Source of the DNA: Trueperella bonasi
Lineage (GTDB): Bacteria; Actinomycetota; Actinomycetes; Actinomycetales; Actinomycetaceae
Assembly (NCBI RefSeq): GCF_030811535.1
Contig: NZ_JAUSQX010000001.1
Coordinates: 744,001 to 808,000 of the forward strand
DNA length: 64,000 nt
Reading direction: 5' to 3'
Positions 9,215-17,937 of the stretch are shown here, piece after piece. Under the pieces are notes generated by a model that was given only the letters and a program-made list of their open reading frames with translations, did not search any database and was not told where the DNA came from. Positions within the stretch are counted from its first letter, which is position 1, and every line of letters starts with the position of its first letter. The translations under genes were made by a program, and so were the position numbers.

Positions 9215-11050
9215 CTAGTTTTCTTCCTTGAGCGGATTGCCGTCGACGTCGTATCCCAAGCGGGCAAGCTCCTCGGCCACCACGGAATCGTCCAGCTTCA
9301 CGAAGGCCGGTTTCGGCTTGGAAATCGGCGTGCCCGGCTCGACGATGCGCCGCTCCCAGGTGCGAACATCCGCATAATCGCCCGTGATGATCGGATACGG
9401 GTAGTCGGTATCTAGGTCCGTGACTTCCTCAAGGCGCGGCATTGGCGCAATGTCACCGGTTCCGCCGAGCACCGCGTCGATTGTGTTCGAGGAGTGCGGC
9501 AGGAACACGCACATCATCGTGTTCAGATCAGAAACCGCCTGAATCAGTGTGTTCAGCACCGTTCCCAGGCGTTCGCGCTCTTCGGGGGCTTTAAGCTTAA
9601 AGGGCTCGGTTTTTGCCACGTAAGCATTGGCTTCTCCCACGAGCCGCATCACCTCGGCAAGGGCCGCCCGTTGCTGGTGACCACCGATCAGGGCGCCCAC
9701 CTTGTCGAAGCCCGCGCCAACGGCGTCGAGCAGTTCACGATCGACGTCCTCGAGCTCACCGGCCTTGGGAACCTCACCGAAGTTCTTCGCGATCATCGCG
9801 GCAGTCCGGTTGACGAGGTTGCCCCAGCCGGCCACGAGCTCCGAATTATTGCGACGCACGAACTCGCTCCATGTGAAGTCCGAATCTTGGCTTTCGGGCC
9901 CGGCAATCGAGATGAAATAGCGCAGGGCATCGGGCTGGTAGCGTTCGAGCACGTCACGAACGTAGATGACGATCCCCTTCGAAGACGAGAACTTCTTACC
10001 CTCCATCGTGAGGAACTCCGAGGCCACCACCTGGGTGGGCAGGTTCAGCGTGCCGAACTCGCCGGGCTCACCGCCGCGCTCACCCTCGCCGTTGTAGGCG
10101 AGCAATTCCGCGGGCCAGATCTGGCTGTGGAACACAATGTTGTCTTTGCCCATAAAGTAATAGGACAGCGCGTCCGGGTTCGTCCACCACTGCTTCCAGT
10201 CCTCAGCGCTGCCCGTGCCCGCCTTTTCGCGGCGGCGCGCCCACTCGATCGACGCAGACAGGTAGCCGACGACGGCGTCAAACCACACGTACAAGCGCTT
10301 GTTCGGTTTGTCTTCCCAGCCGGGAACGGGAATGCCCCAATTGATGTCACGACTCATCGCGCGCGGGCGGACGTCGTCGAGCAAATGCTTCGAAAAGGCG
10401 ATGACGTTCGGGCGCCACTTGCCGTCTTCTTCCACGCCGTCGAGCCACTGGCCAAGCGCCTGCGCGAGGGCCGGAAGGTCGAGGAAGTAGTGCTCGGTGT
10501 TCTTAAATTCCGGGGTCAGGCCCGAAACCTTCGAAACCGGGTCGATCAGATCGTGCGGATCGAGCTGGTTTCCGCACGCATCGCACTGGTCGCCGCGAGC
10601 GCCCGCCGCCTTACACAGCGGACACGTACCTTCGATGTAGCGGTCGGGCAGGGTGTTGCCCGTCTTCGGGTCGATCGCCACGGGCGTTTCTTCGACGATC
10701 ATGTACCCGTTATCGCGGCAGCCCTCGAACAGATCCATCACCACCTGCTCGTGGTTCTTCGTCGTCGTTCGCGTAAACAGATCGTAGGACAGGCCGAGCT
10801 TGACCAGATCTTCAACGATGATCCGATTGTTCTTATCCGCAAGCTCCTGCGGGCCCACGCCCTCCTGCTCGGCCGCAACCAGGATCGGCGTGCCGTGCTC
10901 GTCCGTACCCGAAACCATCAGCACGTCGTGGCCGCGCATTCGCATGTATCGCGAAAAAACGTCCGAGGGCACGCCAAAGCCGGCAACGTGGCCAATGTGG
11001 CGTGGTCCGTTTGCATAGGGCCAAGCAACAGCTGAAAGGATTTTAGACAT
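9215..11050 (-). CDS. metG: methionyl-tRNA synthetase
   Basis: Class I aminoacyl-tRNA synthetase, 611 aa, charging tRNA-Met. HIGH motif at residues 18-21 (NGPRHIGH), zinc knuckle around 140-160 (CPLC...CDAC), KMSKS loop as KFSSSKG at about 353, followed by the anticodon-binding helical domain. It lacks the C-terminal tRNA-binding (OB) extension, as in the shorter actinobacterial form. First gene of a metG-tatD pair. No T-box-like leader was recognised in the 230-bp region upstream, which it shares with the divergent nicotinamidase gene. Confidence 0.97.
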   Translation of the reverse strand: MSKILSAVAWPYANGPRHIGHVAGFGVPSDVFSRYMRMRGHDVLMVSGTDEHGTPILVAAEQEGVGPQELADKNNRIIVEDLVKLGLSYDLFTRTTTKNHEQVVMDLFEGCRDNGYMIVEETPVAIDPKTGNTLPDRYIEGTCPLCKAAGARGDQCDACGNQLDPHDLIDPVSKVSGLTPEFKNTEHYFLDLPALAQALGQWLDGVEEDGKWRPNVIAFSKHLLDDVRPRAMSRDINWGIPVPGWEDKPNKRLYVWFDAVVGYLSASIEWARRREKAGTGSAEDWKQWWTNPDALSYYFMGKDNIVFHSQIWPAELLAYNGEGERGGEPGEFGTLNLPTQVVASEFLTMEGKKFSSSKGIVIYVRDVLERYQPDALRYFISIAGPESQDSDFTWSEFVRRNNSELVAGWGNLVNRTAAMIAKNFGEVPKAGELEDVDRELLDAVGAGFDKVGALIGGHQQRAALAEVMRLVGEANAYVAKTEPFKLKAPEERERLGTVLNTLIQAVSDLNTMMCVFLPHSSNTIDAVLGGTGDIAPMPRLEEVTDLDTDYPYPIITGDYADVRTWERRIVEPGTPISKPKPAFVKLDDSVVAEELARLGYDVDGNPLKEEN

Positions 11051-11280
11051 GCCTCAAGGGTAAGCGTTTTCGGCGCGCGAGGTGAAACCGCTCGCGGTTC
11101 GAGGCGCCGCTGCGGGTAGAATCGGGCGGCGATACCGCCACGACCGTGAAAATAACATGAGTTTGAGCCCGCGCATCGACGCTCAGCCTAAATAGCTCGT
11201 TTAAGTCAGTAGAAATTCCCGCCCGAAGGTCAAGTAAGATGGCGGGTAAGCTGATGTAAGCCGCGACCGAGGAGCATATT

Positions 11281-12270
11281 ATGACCAACCGCGCATTGAT
11301 TATTGTCGACGTTCAGCCGACCTTCACCGAAGGCGGCGCGCTGGGCGTTGAAGGCGGAAACGCTGTTGCCGAACGGATCGCAGATTTTGTAACCGAAAAC
11401 GCTGACGAATACGGGTTCATCGTCACCACCCAAGACTGGCATGTGGATCCGGGCGAGCACTTCTCCGACAACCCGGATTTTGTGGATACGTGGCCCCCGC
11501 ACGGAGTGGCCGGTACCGAAGAGGCCGAGCTCCACGAGGCGATTGCTTCGCTACCGCTCGACGACGGGGTGAAGAAGGGCGAATACGCGGCGGCCTATTC
11601 GGGATTTGAAGGCGTGAATGCGTCGGGCGACAGCTTGGAGATGATCTTACGCAATGCCGAAGTCACCGCGATTGACGTGGTTGGGATCGCCGAATCGCAC
11701 TGTGTGAAGGAAACTGCGCTCGATGCGCTGAAGGCCGGCTGGCCGGTGCGAGTCTTTTCCGATCTGACTGTACCGACCTCCGAAGAACTCGGCGAAGCTG
11801 CACGGGTGGAGATGGACGAGGCCGGGGTTGAGCAACTCGATTCGGGTGAGGCCTTCGGCTTTTACGAAGAAGAAGAGGACGTGCCGATTCCGGGCTTTGA
11901 TGACCTCGATGACCTTGATGACTTTGACGATAGCGACTTCGACACGGCTAACGAATACGACGTAGATGATGAATACGGCGCAGCAGATTTCAGCGACGAC
12001 GAGTACAGCGCAGACGACGAGTTAGCGAGCGAAGACGCGTTGGTTGAAGATGGTGATCTTTATAGTCTCGATGACTTTGGCGAACGCTCAGACGCGGAGG
12101 TGACCACGGCTGGCGAGGAAGCGAAGATCTCGGAGGACCTTGCCGATTATGACCTGTCCGACTTCGACCTCGATATCGACGCGGACCAAGATGCGGAACT
12201 GGATTTCTCTGCGGATGCAGATGAGGCCGACTTCGATTTTTCGGATATTGACTACAAGCCGGAATTCTGA
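11281..12270 (+). CDS. nicotinamidase-like isochorismatase-fold hydrolase with acidic C-terminal tail
   Basis: Residues 1-195 form a complete PncA-like domain: catalytic Asp10, metal ligands Asp52, His54 and His60 in QDWHVDPGEH, Lys98/99 before GEYAAAYSGFEG, and nucleophile Cys141 in AESHCVKETALDAL. PncA deamidates nicotinamide to nicotinate for NAD salvage. Residues 196-329 are a low-complexity tail in which 59 of 134 residues are Asp or Glu and only three are Lys or Arg, with motifs such as DDLDDLDDFDDSDFD and FDFSDIDY. Family members normally end near residue 190. The SD AGGAGCATATT precedes the ATG. There is no stop or frameshift between domain and tail, so it reads as a true fusion. Confidence 0.87.
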   Translation: MTNRALIIVDVQPTFTEGGALGVEGGNAVAERIADFVTENADEYGFIVTTQDWHVDPGEHFSDNPDFVDTWPPHGVAGTEEAELHEAIASLPLDDGVKKGEYAAAYSGFEGVNASGDSLEMILRNAEVTAIDVVGIAESHCVKETALDALKAGWPVRVFSDLTVPTSEELGEAARVEMDEAGVEQLDSGEAFGFYEEEEDVPIPGFDDLDDLDDFDDSDFDTANEYDVDDEYGAADFSDDEYSADDELASEDALVEDGDLYSLDDFGERSDAEVTTAGEEAKISEDLADYDLSDFDLDIDADQDAELDFSADADEADFDFSDIDYKPEF

Positions 12271-12317
12271 CTGCTAGGTTTCGGCTGCGCCAGTTCTGGC
12301 TGCTCGGGTTCTGGTAG

Positions 12318-13133
12318 CTAGCGGGCCGCAAGCGCGAGGTCATACAGCTCACCCTTGCGAAGGCCTTCCCGTTTGGCCACATGCGCGGCGGCATCCTTGA
12401 GGCGCAAACCGGCTTCGGCAAGAGCGAGTACCTCGGGAACGTGTGTGGCGGCGTCGCCCACCTGCTCGGTGGCGCCTTCGACGACGATGGTGACCTCGCC
12501 GCGTAGATCGTGCGCCCAATCTGCGAGTTCACCGAGCGAGCCGCGCTTGACCTCCTCGTGCGTTTTGGTGAGTTCGCGGCATACGGCCGCACGGCGATCC
12601 GGGCCGAATGCCTCAGCCATGGCCGCAAGAGTTTCGGGGACTCGGCGGGGGCTCTCAAAGTAGATCGTGGTACGCGTTTCGGAGGCGAGGCCCTCGAAGT
12701 ATCGACGCCGCTCCCCGGCTTTTCTAGGTGGGAACCCTTCGAAGGCAAAGCGATCGGAGGCGAGCCCGGAGATCGCTAGGGCGGTGAGGACCGCCGAGGG
12801 CCCGGGCACGACGGTCAGCGGCACGTACTCCTCGGCGGCGAGCGCGACGAGCCGGTAACCGGGATCGGATATCGAGGGCATTCCCGCATCAGTAACGACG
12901 ACGACTCGCTCGCCCGCTGCCGCCTGTTCGATGAGCGTGCCGGAAACTTCGCGCTCATTGTGCTCGTGATAGGCAATGATTCGAGCCGAGAGCGTCAGAC
13001 CGAGCCTGCCCGCGAGGTTCAGGAGGCGCCGGGTGTCTTCGGCTGCAATGAGGTCAGCGCCTTCTAATTCGGCGCGAAGGCGGGGCGAGGCGTCGTCGTC
13101 GTTTCCGAGCGGGGTGGCAGCCAAAACAATCAT
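12318..13133 (-). CDS. rsmI: 16S rRNA 2'-O-ribose C1402 methyltransferase
   Basis: 271-residue SAM-dependent tetrapyrrole-methylase-fold enzyme that 2'-O-methylates C1402 of 16S rRNA. Seen: N-terminal [20 protein letters not shown], the YHEHNE motif, [17 protein letters not shown] and [16 protein letters not shown], plus FFEGFPPRK-like [12 protein letters not shown]. It converges with the nicotinamidase gene. Its neighbourhood with the protein O-mannosyltransferase gene is conserved in actinobacteria such as mycobacteria. Confidence 0.96.
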   Translation of the reverse strand: MIVLAATPLGNDDDASPRLRAELEGADLIAAEDTRRLLNLAGRLGLTLSARIIAYHEHNEREVSGTLIEQAAAGERVVVVTDAGMPSISDPGYRLVALAAEEYVPLTVVPGPSAVLTALAISGLASDRFAFEGFPPRKAGERRRYFEGLASETRTTIYFESPRRVPETLAAMAEAFGPDRRAAVCRELTKTHEEVKRGSLGELADWAHDLRGEVTIVVEGATEQVGDAATHVPEVLALAEAGLRLKDAAAHVAKREGLRKGELYDLALAAR

Positions 13134-13371
13134 GAACTCAGACTATCTTGCCGTTCCACGACCAGTGGAATGCCACAGAAGCTAGCCTTCGGCAGACCGG
13201 ACTGAAACTAGGCAGGCCGAGCTGAAAGGGCTCTCCAACCGCTACATATGGGAGCGCTTGCTCATAAGTGCGCCGATATCCCGAATTGCGGACGCTTACG
13301 TGTGATCCATTGCAACTTATTTCAGCTCCCTCGCACGGAGTCGCTAAGGTTGATGTCGGCACAATGGCCAG

Positions 13372-13390
13372 GCAGCGAAGATTTCGCTGC
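13372..13390 (+). promoter_or_regulatory. perfect hairpin in the leader of the 42-aa gene
   Basis: GCAGCGAA-GAT-TTCGCTGC, a perfect 8-bp stem with a 3-nt loop. It ends 16 nt before the strong Shine-Dalgarno of the small gene at 13418. No U-tract follows, so it is more likely a leader structure (RNA stability or translation control) than a terminator. Confidence 0.5.
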
Positions 13391-13417
13391 AACAACGAGG
13401 AAATCGAAGGAGGTCAG

Positions 13418-13546
13418 ATGATGAGCTTGAGTAAGTTGATACGTCGGGAGCCCAACGCAAAAGCGAAGGCATCCCACAACGCCCTGCTGAATGCAGCGCG
13501 CGCACATGAGCACGGCGTTCGAGCAGAAGTGCTAGGCAACCGATAA
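13418..13546 (+). CDS. 42-residue basic small protein of unknown function
   Basis: I do not recognise the family. The frame encodes 42 residues, MMSLSKLIRREPNAKAKASH followed by NALLNAARAHEHGVRAEVLG and NR, with an amphipathic helical look, six Arg/Lys in the first half and no membrane segment. Evidence that it is a real gene: a near-perfect Shine-Dalgarno GAAGGAGG 4 nt before a double ATG (13418 and 13421), a perfect hairpin upstream and a canonical terminator 47 bp downstream. It therefore forms a monocistronic unit of about 250 bp between divergent rsmI and the convergent peptidase gene. It could be a nucleic-acid-binding or ribosome-associated small protein (speculation). Confidence 0.6.
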   Translation: MMSLSKLIRREPNAKAKASHNALLNAARAHEHGVRAEVLGNR

Positions 13547-13592
13547 ATCAGAATAGATAGATCGGCATCGGCTGCCGGTCAACGAGAGAAAA

Positions 13593-13617
13593 GCGGACAA
13601 CGAGGTCCGCATTTTTT
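13593..13617 (+). terminator. Rho-independent terminator of the small gene
   Basis: Stem GCGGAC (13593-13598), loop AACGAG, stem GTCCGC (13605-13610), then A and six T. It sits 47 bp after the stop of the 42-aa gene. The remaining 120 bp up to the convergent peptidase gene show nothing recognisable. Confidence 0.8.
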
Positions 13618-13741
13618 CTGCCCAACAACAGCCGTGACAGAAACCGGACATTTGCTGTGACTTTGAGCGTTTCCGTGAACGTTTTGGCCATAAATCAGCT
13701 TTTCCTCACAACAAATGGCCCCGTTGCGGGCAGTGCAGAGG

Positions 13742-14110
13742 CTAGGCCCAGCCGGTTTCCCACAACAGGTCTTCCTCTATTCCGAAGTGGTGAGCCACCT
13801 CGTGGAATACCGTGATCAGCACTTCTTCGGCTACCTCGTCTTCGGTTTCACACATGCGCAACGTCGGCCCGCGGAAGATCCAAATCCGATTCGGTTCGGC
13901 GTAGCCGAAGAAGTCGCCGTCGGTAAGGGCGATGCCCTCGTAAAGCCCAAGCAGGTCTTCCCCGTCCGCGTCCTTGAGCTGTTCCTCGTTTGGTTCCTCC
14001 TCAATGAGGAACACCAAATTCTGCAATTGCGCCGCGAACTCTTCGGGAATTTCATCCAGCGCGTCGGCCACCAGCTCCTCGAAGCGTTCCGCGCTCATCT
14101 CCACAGCCAT
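13742..14110 (-). CDS. zincin-like metallopeptidase family protein
   Basis: 122-residue soluble protein of the actinobacterial 'metallopeptidase family' (zincin-like, DUF1025 type). The signature HEVAHHFGIEEDLLWETGW carries an HExxHH-like zinc site and the downstream Glu. The acidic middle (LIEEEPNEEQLKD) and GLYEG are typical. The frame extends to 14245, but the ATG at 14110 (MAVEMSAERFEEL) has GGGGAAG six bases upstream and gives the family length. Divergent from the mannosyltransferase gene. Substrate unknown. Confidence 0.88.
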   Translation of the reverse strand: MAVEMSAERFEELVADALDEIPEEFAAQLQNLVFLIEEEPNEEQLKDADGEDLLGLYEGIALTDGDFFGYAEPNRIWIFRGPTLRMCETEDEVAEEVLITVFHEVAHHFGIEEDLLWETGWA

Positions 14111-14210
14111 GGCACTTCCCCATTCCACATTTCGCGCGCTCTTCAAAGTTCCCATGACAACTCTACGCAGTGAACTCCCGCGATGACTAACATCCGGGCG
14201 GGGTAAGCTC

Positions 14211-16022
14211 ATGCGCGTGAGTAGCAAAACCTTTCTTTTAAGCACAGGCCGAAGCGAGCACTATGAAAACGAGCTTCGCGGCCGTCTCGGACTTTTCCCG
14301 AAAGGAGCCACCCTCCCGGCCCAAATTCGCCTCAAGGGTTGGATCATCACCGCCATCGCCGCCCTCATCGCGGCGCTCACACGATTTTCGCGCCTCACTC
14401 ACCCACACGCGATGGTCTTCGACGAAACTTATTACGTCAAAGGCGCCTTCTCCCTGCTTAATTACGGTTACGAGCGTAACTGGGAGGGCGACGACCAAAA
14501 CGAACTCTTCGTGGCCGGCGATCTTTCGGCGTTGCAGGCCGAGCCCGACCGCTGGGTGCACCCACCCTTTGGCAAATGGCTCATGGGCGAAGGAATGCGG
14601 ATCTTCGGTGACGACAACGGCTTCGGCTGGCGCTTCACCACCGCCCTTCTTGGCGTGCTCGCCGTTGCGCTGGTCGTCCGCCTAGCTCTACGCCTGTTTC
14701 ACTCGCTCACCCTCGCCGCCTTCGCAGGCATTGCAATGGCCCTCGACGGGATGGGGATCGTCCTCGCCCGCACCGGCCTGCTCGACAACATCCTCATGTT
14801 CTTTGTGCTCGCCGGTTTCTGGGCCATCCTGCGCGACCGCGAGTATTCACGCGCAAAGCTCGCCCACGCCGTCGCCACGAGCGAACTGAAATTTAACGAC
14901 GACGGCGCCCTAGTTCCCGCCGATCCGTGGGCCCCGCGCACCGGATTTCGACCATGGCTCCTGGCGGCGGGAGCGATCCTCGGTTTGGCATGCGGGGTGA
15001 AATGGTCGGGCGCCTATGCTGTGGCCGTCTTCGGATTATTCGTGTTCTTTTGGGGCGCTGCTGCTCGCAAGGCTGTTGGAGCGAAACTCTGGTGTGGCGC
15101 GGGAGTGTGGCGCGAGGGCTTCCCGGCGTTCATTCAGTACGTTCCAGTGGCATTCCTCGGATATCTCGCTGCGTGGATACCATGGTTCACCCATCCCGTT
15201 GGTTGGGATCGTCAATGGGCTCCCGAACAGCAAGCCCGCAACTCGGGGCTGCCGGCCGCAGAGCAAGTACCCATGCCGATCGACGGCGCCCCCGACGTCG
15301 TCAACTCTTGGCTTCACTATCACCTAGCTACGATGGAGTTCCACACCAGCTTGGACTCGGAACACACCTACCAATCCCAACCTTGGGCGTGGCTGCTGCA
15401 GATGAGGCCGGTGAGCTTCTACTGGCGCAATCAAGATAATCTTCCTGATGGGGCATGCGCTGCAGATGACTGCGTCGCGGCTATCACGTCAGTGGGCAAC
15501 CCGTTCGTGTGGTGGCTGGCAGCCGCGGCTCTCCTCGTGATTATCTGGGCTGCGATCCGGCATCGTGACTGGCGCGCATGGGCTATTCTGTCGGGTTACA
15601 TTGCGATGTATCTGCCGTGGTTCATGTACCTTGATCGGACAATTTTTCAGTTTTACGCGATCGCGTTCCTACCTTACGTAGTGCTTGCTCTGACGTACGG
15701 GATCGGATGGCTTACCGGGATGGTTAAGGTCCCGCACAGCGGCAATTCGCCTGCGCTAGATGAATTTGCCCCAACTGGATCAGCAATCGGGACTTGGGGT
15801 GGAATCGATATCGAAGTAGATATACGCGTGGAAGCTGGCGCACACGAGCTACGCCCCGCCGTCGTTGATATTCGCCCACCCGGAAAAGCTGCGTGGGCAC
15901 TATTGGGACTCATCACCGGCTTCATCGTCGCCGCAGCAATTTTCTGGATGCCGCTATGGTGGGGAACGCCAATACCTCGCGGATTCTGGCAAACCCACAT
16001 GTGGATGCCAAGCTGGATCTAG
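14211..16022 (+). CDS. pmt: dolichyl-phosphate-mannose-protein O-mannosyltransferase
   Basis: 603-residue polytopic GT-C glycosyltransferase that moves mannose from polyprenyl-phosphate-mannose to Ser/Thr of exported proteins. After a short cytoplasmic N-terminus, roughly ten membrane segments are visible. The catalytic first loop contains VFDETYYVKGAF (Asp-Glu pair), with the conserved HPPFGKWLMGEGMRIFG nearby. Large loops near 220-250 and 290-420 hold the PMT_4TMC-type C-terminal region (FYWRNQDN, YLPWFMYLDRTIFQFY). GGGG 7 nt upstream supports the ATG at 14211; GTG at 14217 is an alternative. Located as in mycobacteria next to rsmI. Confidence 0.94.
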   Translation: MRVSSKTFLLSTGRSEHYENELRGRLGLFPKGATLPAQIRLKGWIITAIAALIAALTRFSRLTHPHAMVFDETYYVKGAFSLLNYGYERNWEGDDQNELFVAGDLSALQAEPDRWVHPPFGKWLMGEGMRIFGDDNGFGWRFTTALLGVLAVALVVRLALRLFHSLTLAAFAGIAMALDGMGIVLARTGLLDNILMFFVLAGFWAILRDREYSRAKLAHAVATSELKFNDDGALVPADPWAPRTGFRPWLLAAGAILGLACGVKWSGAYAVAVFGLFVFFWGAAARKAVGAKLWCGAGVWREGFPAFIQYVPVAFLGYLAAWIPWFTHPVGWDRQWAPEQQARNSGLPAAEQVPMPIDGAPDVVNSWLHYHLATMEFHTSLDSEHTYQSQPWAWLLQMRPVSFYWRNQDNLPDGACAADDCVAAITSVGNPFVWWLAAAALLVIIWAAIRHRDWRAWAILSGYIAMYLPWFMYLDRTIFQFYAIAFLPYVVLALTYGIGWLTGMVKVPHSGNSPALDEFAPTGSAIGTWGGIDIEVDIRVEAGAHELRPAVVDIRPPGKAAWALLGLITGFIVAAAIFWMPLWWGTPIPRGFWQTHMWMPSWI

Positions 16023-16124
16023 CCCCACCAATGTCCGAAAGGTGCGCACCCGGCGTCGTTCGCACATTTCGCGGCTAAAGTAGGCCACAGACGCCAAAAC
16101 GTCCACACGATTCAAGGAGGCCTC

Positions 16125-17393
16125 ATGCGAGACGAAACGAAGTTCATCCACGCCGGCTATCAGCCCGGAAACGGCGAGCCCCGCCAGTTGCCAATCGTTC
16201 AGTCGACGACGTACAACTACGATTCCTCCGAAGACATTGCCGCTGTCTTCGACGAACCCACCCATGCGCTGATCTATTCGCGCTTCGCCAATCCGACCGT
16301 GATGGCCGTCGAGCAAAAGGTTGCCGATCTGGAGGGTGGAGCGGCCGCGATGGCGACCTCGTCCGGGCAAGCCGCGACCATGATCTCCATCATGAACCTG
16401 TGCTCTGCAGGCGACTCGTTCGTCACCTCCTCCGAGATTTACGGCGGAACGGTCAACCTGTTTTCCGTCACGCTCAAGAAGTTCGGCATCGAAGCGATCT
16501 ATGTCGATCAAGACGCGCCAGCCGAGGAAATTAAGGCCGCGTTCAAGGACAACACCAAGCTCCTGTTCGGCGAAACGATCGCCAACCCGTCCATGGCCGT
16601 GCTCGACCTAGAAAAGTTTGCGGGCATCGCCCACGATATGGGCGTGCCGTTCGTCGTCGACTCAACGTTTGCTACGCCCGTGCTGTGCAAGCCGATCGAC
16701 TACGGCGCCGACATCGTCATCCACTCCACCTCCAAATATATGGACGGCCACGCCGTGCAGGTGGGCGGCATGATCGTCGATTCCGGAAAGTTCGATTACA
16801 CAAGCGGCAAATTCCCGGACTTCACCGAACCGGACGAGTCCTATCACGGCGTCGTCTACACCAAGGACTACGCCGTAGCGCCGAACATCATCAAAGCGCG
16901 CATGCAACTCATGCGCGACTTCGGTGCGTATCCGGCCGCGCACTCGGCATTCATGCTCAACCTCTCACTTGAATCGCTCGACGTTCGCATGCGCCGCCAC
17001 TGCGAAAACGCCCAGAAAATCGCCGAATACCTCGACACCCGCCGTGACGTGCTCACAGACGTGCGCTACCCCGGCCTGCCGTCCTCGCCTTACCACGAGA
17101 TCGCCAAGAAATACCTCGACGGCGGCTTTTCCGGCGTCATTTCCATCGACGTCGGCAACCGGGAGAACGGCGTAACATTCATGGACTCACTCAAGCTGGT
17201 CGCCCGCGAAGTACACGTGGCCGATTCGCGTTCATGCGTGCTACATCCGGCTTCCATGACGCACCGGCAGCTCAGCGACGACGGCCTCGCTGAAGCGGGT
17301 ATCACGCCCGGCTTGGTACGCATTTCGGCCGGTTTGGAAAACGCGGACGACGTCGTCGAGGACCTTGCGCAGGCGCTCGACGCACTGGCTTAA
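16125..17393 (+). CDS. metY: O-acetylhomoserine sulfhydrylase (PLP-dependent)
   Basis: 422-residue member of the Cys/Met metabolism PLP family. It makes homocysteine from O-acetylhomoserine and sulfide, in the cytoplasm. PLP-binding Lys204 lies in HSTSKYMDGHAVQVGG. Other family motifs are YSRFANPTVMAVEQKVADLE, SSGQAATM, GETIANP and RISAGLENADDVVEDL. The ATG follows AAGGAGGCCTC. The 100-bp leader shows no SAM riboswitch that I can recognise. Cystathionine gamma-synthase/lyase is the alternative within this family, but the length (>420) and DESYHGVVYTKDYA insert fit MetY. Confidence 0.9.
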   Translation: MRDETKFIHAGYQPGNGEPRQLPIVQSTTYNYDSSEDIAAVFDEPTHALIYSRFANPTVMAVEQKVADLEGGAAAMATSSGQAATMISIMNLCSAGDSFVTSSEIYGGTVNLFSVTLKKFGIEAIYVDQDAPAEEIKAAFKDNTKLLFGETIANPSMAVLDLEKFAGIAHDMGVPFVVDSTFATPVLCKPIDYGADIVIHSTSKYMDGHAVQVGGMIVDSGKFDYTSGKFPDFTEPDESYHGVVYTKDYAVAPNIIKARMQLMRDFGAYPAAHSAFMLNLSLESLDVRMRRHCENAQKIAEYLDTRRDVLTDVRYPGLPSSPYHEIAKKYLDGGFSGVISIDVGNRENGVTFMDSLKLVAREVHVADSRSCVLHPASMTHRQLSDDGLAEAGITPGLVRISAGLENADDVVEDLAQALDALA

Positions 17394-17445
17394 GGCCGCT
17401 TGCCATGAGCCAAACACAAAATCTCTTGTAATGTAGCTCTAGCAA

Positions 17446-17467
17446 CAGTGTGGCCTAGGCAACACTG
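17446..17467. promoter_or_regulatory. 22-bp palindrome upstream of the DsrE gene
   Basis: CAGTGT-G-GCCTAGGC-A-ACACTG is palindromic over 22 bp except for one mismatched pair (the G/A flanking the centre). It lies 31 bp before the DsrE-like start codon, in the likely 5' untranslated or core promoter region. It could be a dimeric repressor operator or an RNA hairpin; no U-tract follows, so it is not a terminator for metY. Confidence 0.5.
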
Positions 17468-17497
17468 CCCGCATTTAGATCAAAAAGGGGAATACTC

Positions 17498-17842
17498 ATG
17501 GCAGATTACAAGCTCGTTTTCCACATCAACGAAAATGACCGCTGGCCCTTTACTTTGCGCTCGGTGCGCAATTTCGTCCGCGCACACCACGGTAATAAAG
17601 CGGTAGTTGTTGCCAACGGTGGGGCCGTTCGATCCTTTTCCCAGCTCGAGGCGGACCCGAATCGCATGGCTCGAATCCGCGGGTTGGAAGCCGAAGGGGT
17701 CGATTTCGTCGTGTGTGAAGTGGCCTTGAAGGAACGGCAAGTTAAAACTGAGCTGATTCCAGATTATGTTCGTGCGGTCGAAGCCGGAATCGTGGAGATC
17801 GCCAAATTGCAATCGGAGGGATACGGCTATGTCAAGGCATAG
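17498..17842 (+). CDS. DsrE/DsrF-like family protein
   Basis: 114-residue small cytoplasmic protein of the DsrE-like fold (YchN-like). Visible: VFHINENDRWPFTLRSVRNF, the ANGGAVRSF strand-turn and CEVALKERQVKTELIPD with one Cys (position 74), the position where sulfur-relay DsrE proteins keep the active Cys. The typical C-terminal AGIVEIAKLQSEGYGYVKA is present. Proteins of this type are linked to sulfur trafficking; being next to metY is in line with that, but no partner TusBCD genes are near. SD AAAGGGG lies upstream. Confidence 0.85.
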   Translation: MADYKLVFHINENDRWPFTLRSVRNFVRAHHGNKAVVVANGGAVRSFSQLEADPNRMARIRGLEAEGVDFVVCEVALKERQVKTELIPDYVRAVEAGIVEIAKLQSEGYGYVKA

Positions 17843-17865
17843 TCCTGCATGTGGACGATTCCTGT

Positions 17866-17890
17866 AAAAACCAACTGTTTACGGGTTTTT
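17866..17890 (+). terminator. weak A/T hairpin after the DsrE gene
   Basis: AAAAACC (17866-17872) and GGTTTTT (17884-17890) pair around an 11-nt loop, with the T-run forming part of the 3' arm. It is a weak intrinsic terminator candidate between the DsrE gene and the amidohydrolase gene. Confidence 0.4.
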
Positions 17891-17937
17891 AGACTAGGAT
17901 TTACTCTGACAGCAAACACTCTGAAGATGGAGGAACC

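Noticed and set aside
9494-11035. Long plus-strand frame of 513 codons opposite metG.
   Set aside because: It is the antisense shadow of metG caused by G+C-rich third positions; Arg/His/Leu-rich and without family motifs.
16023-16124. Possible SAM riboswitch before metY.
   Set aside because: The 100-bp leader lacks the paired elements of known SAM-I or SAM-II switches as far as I can read.
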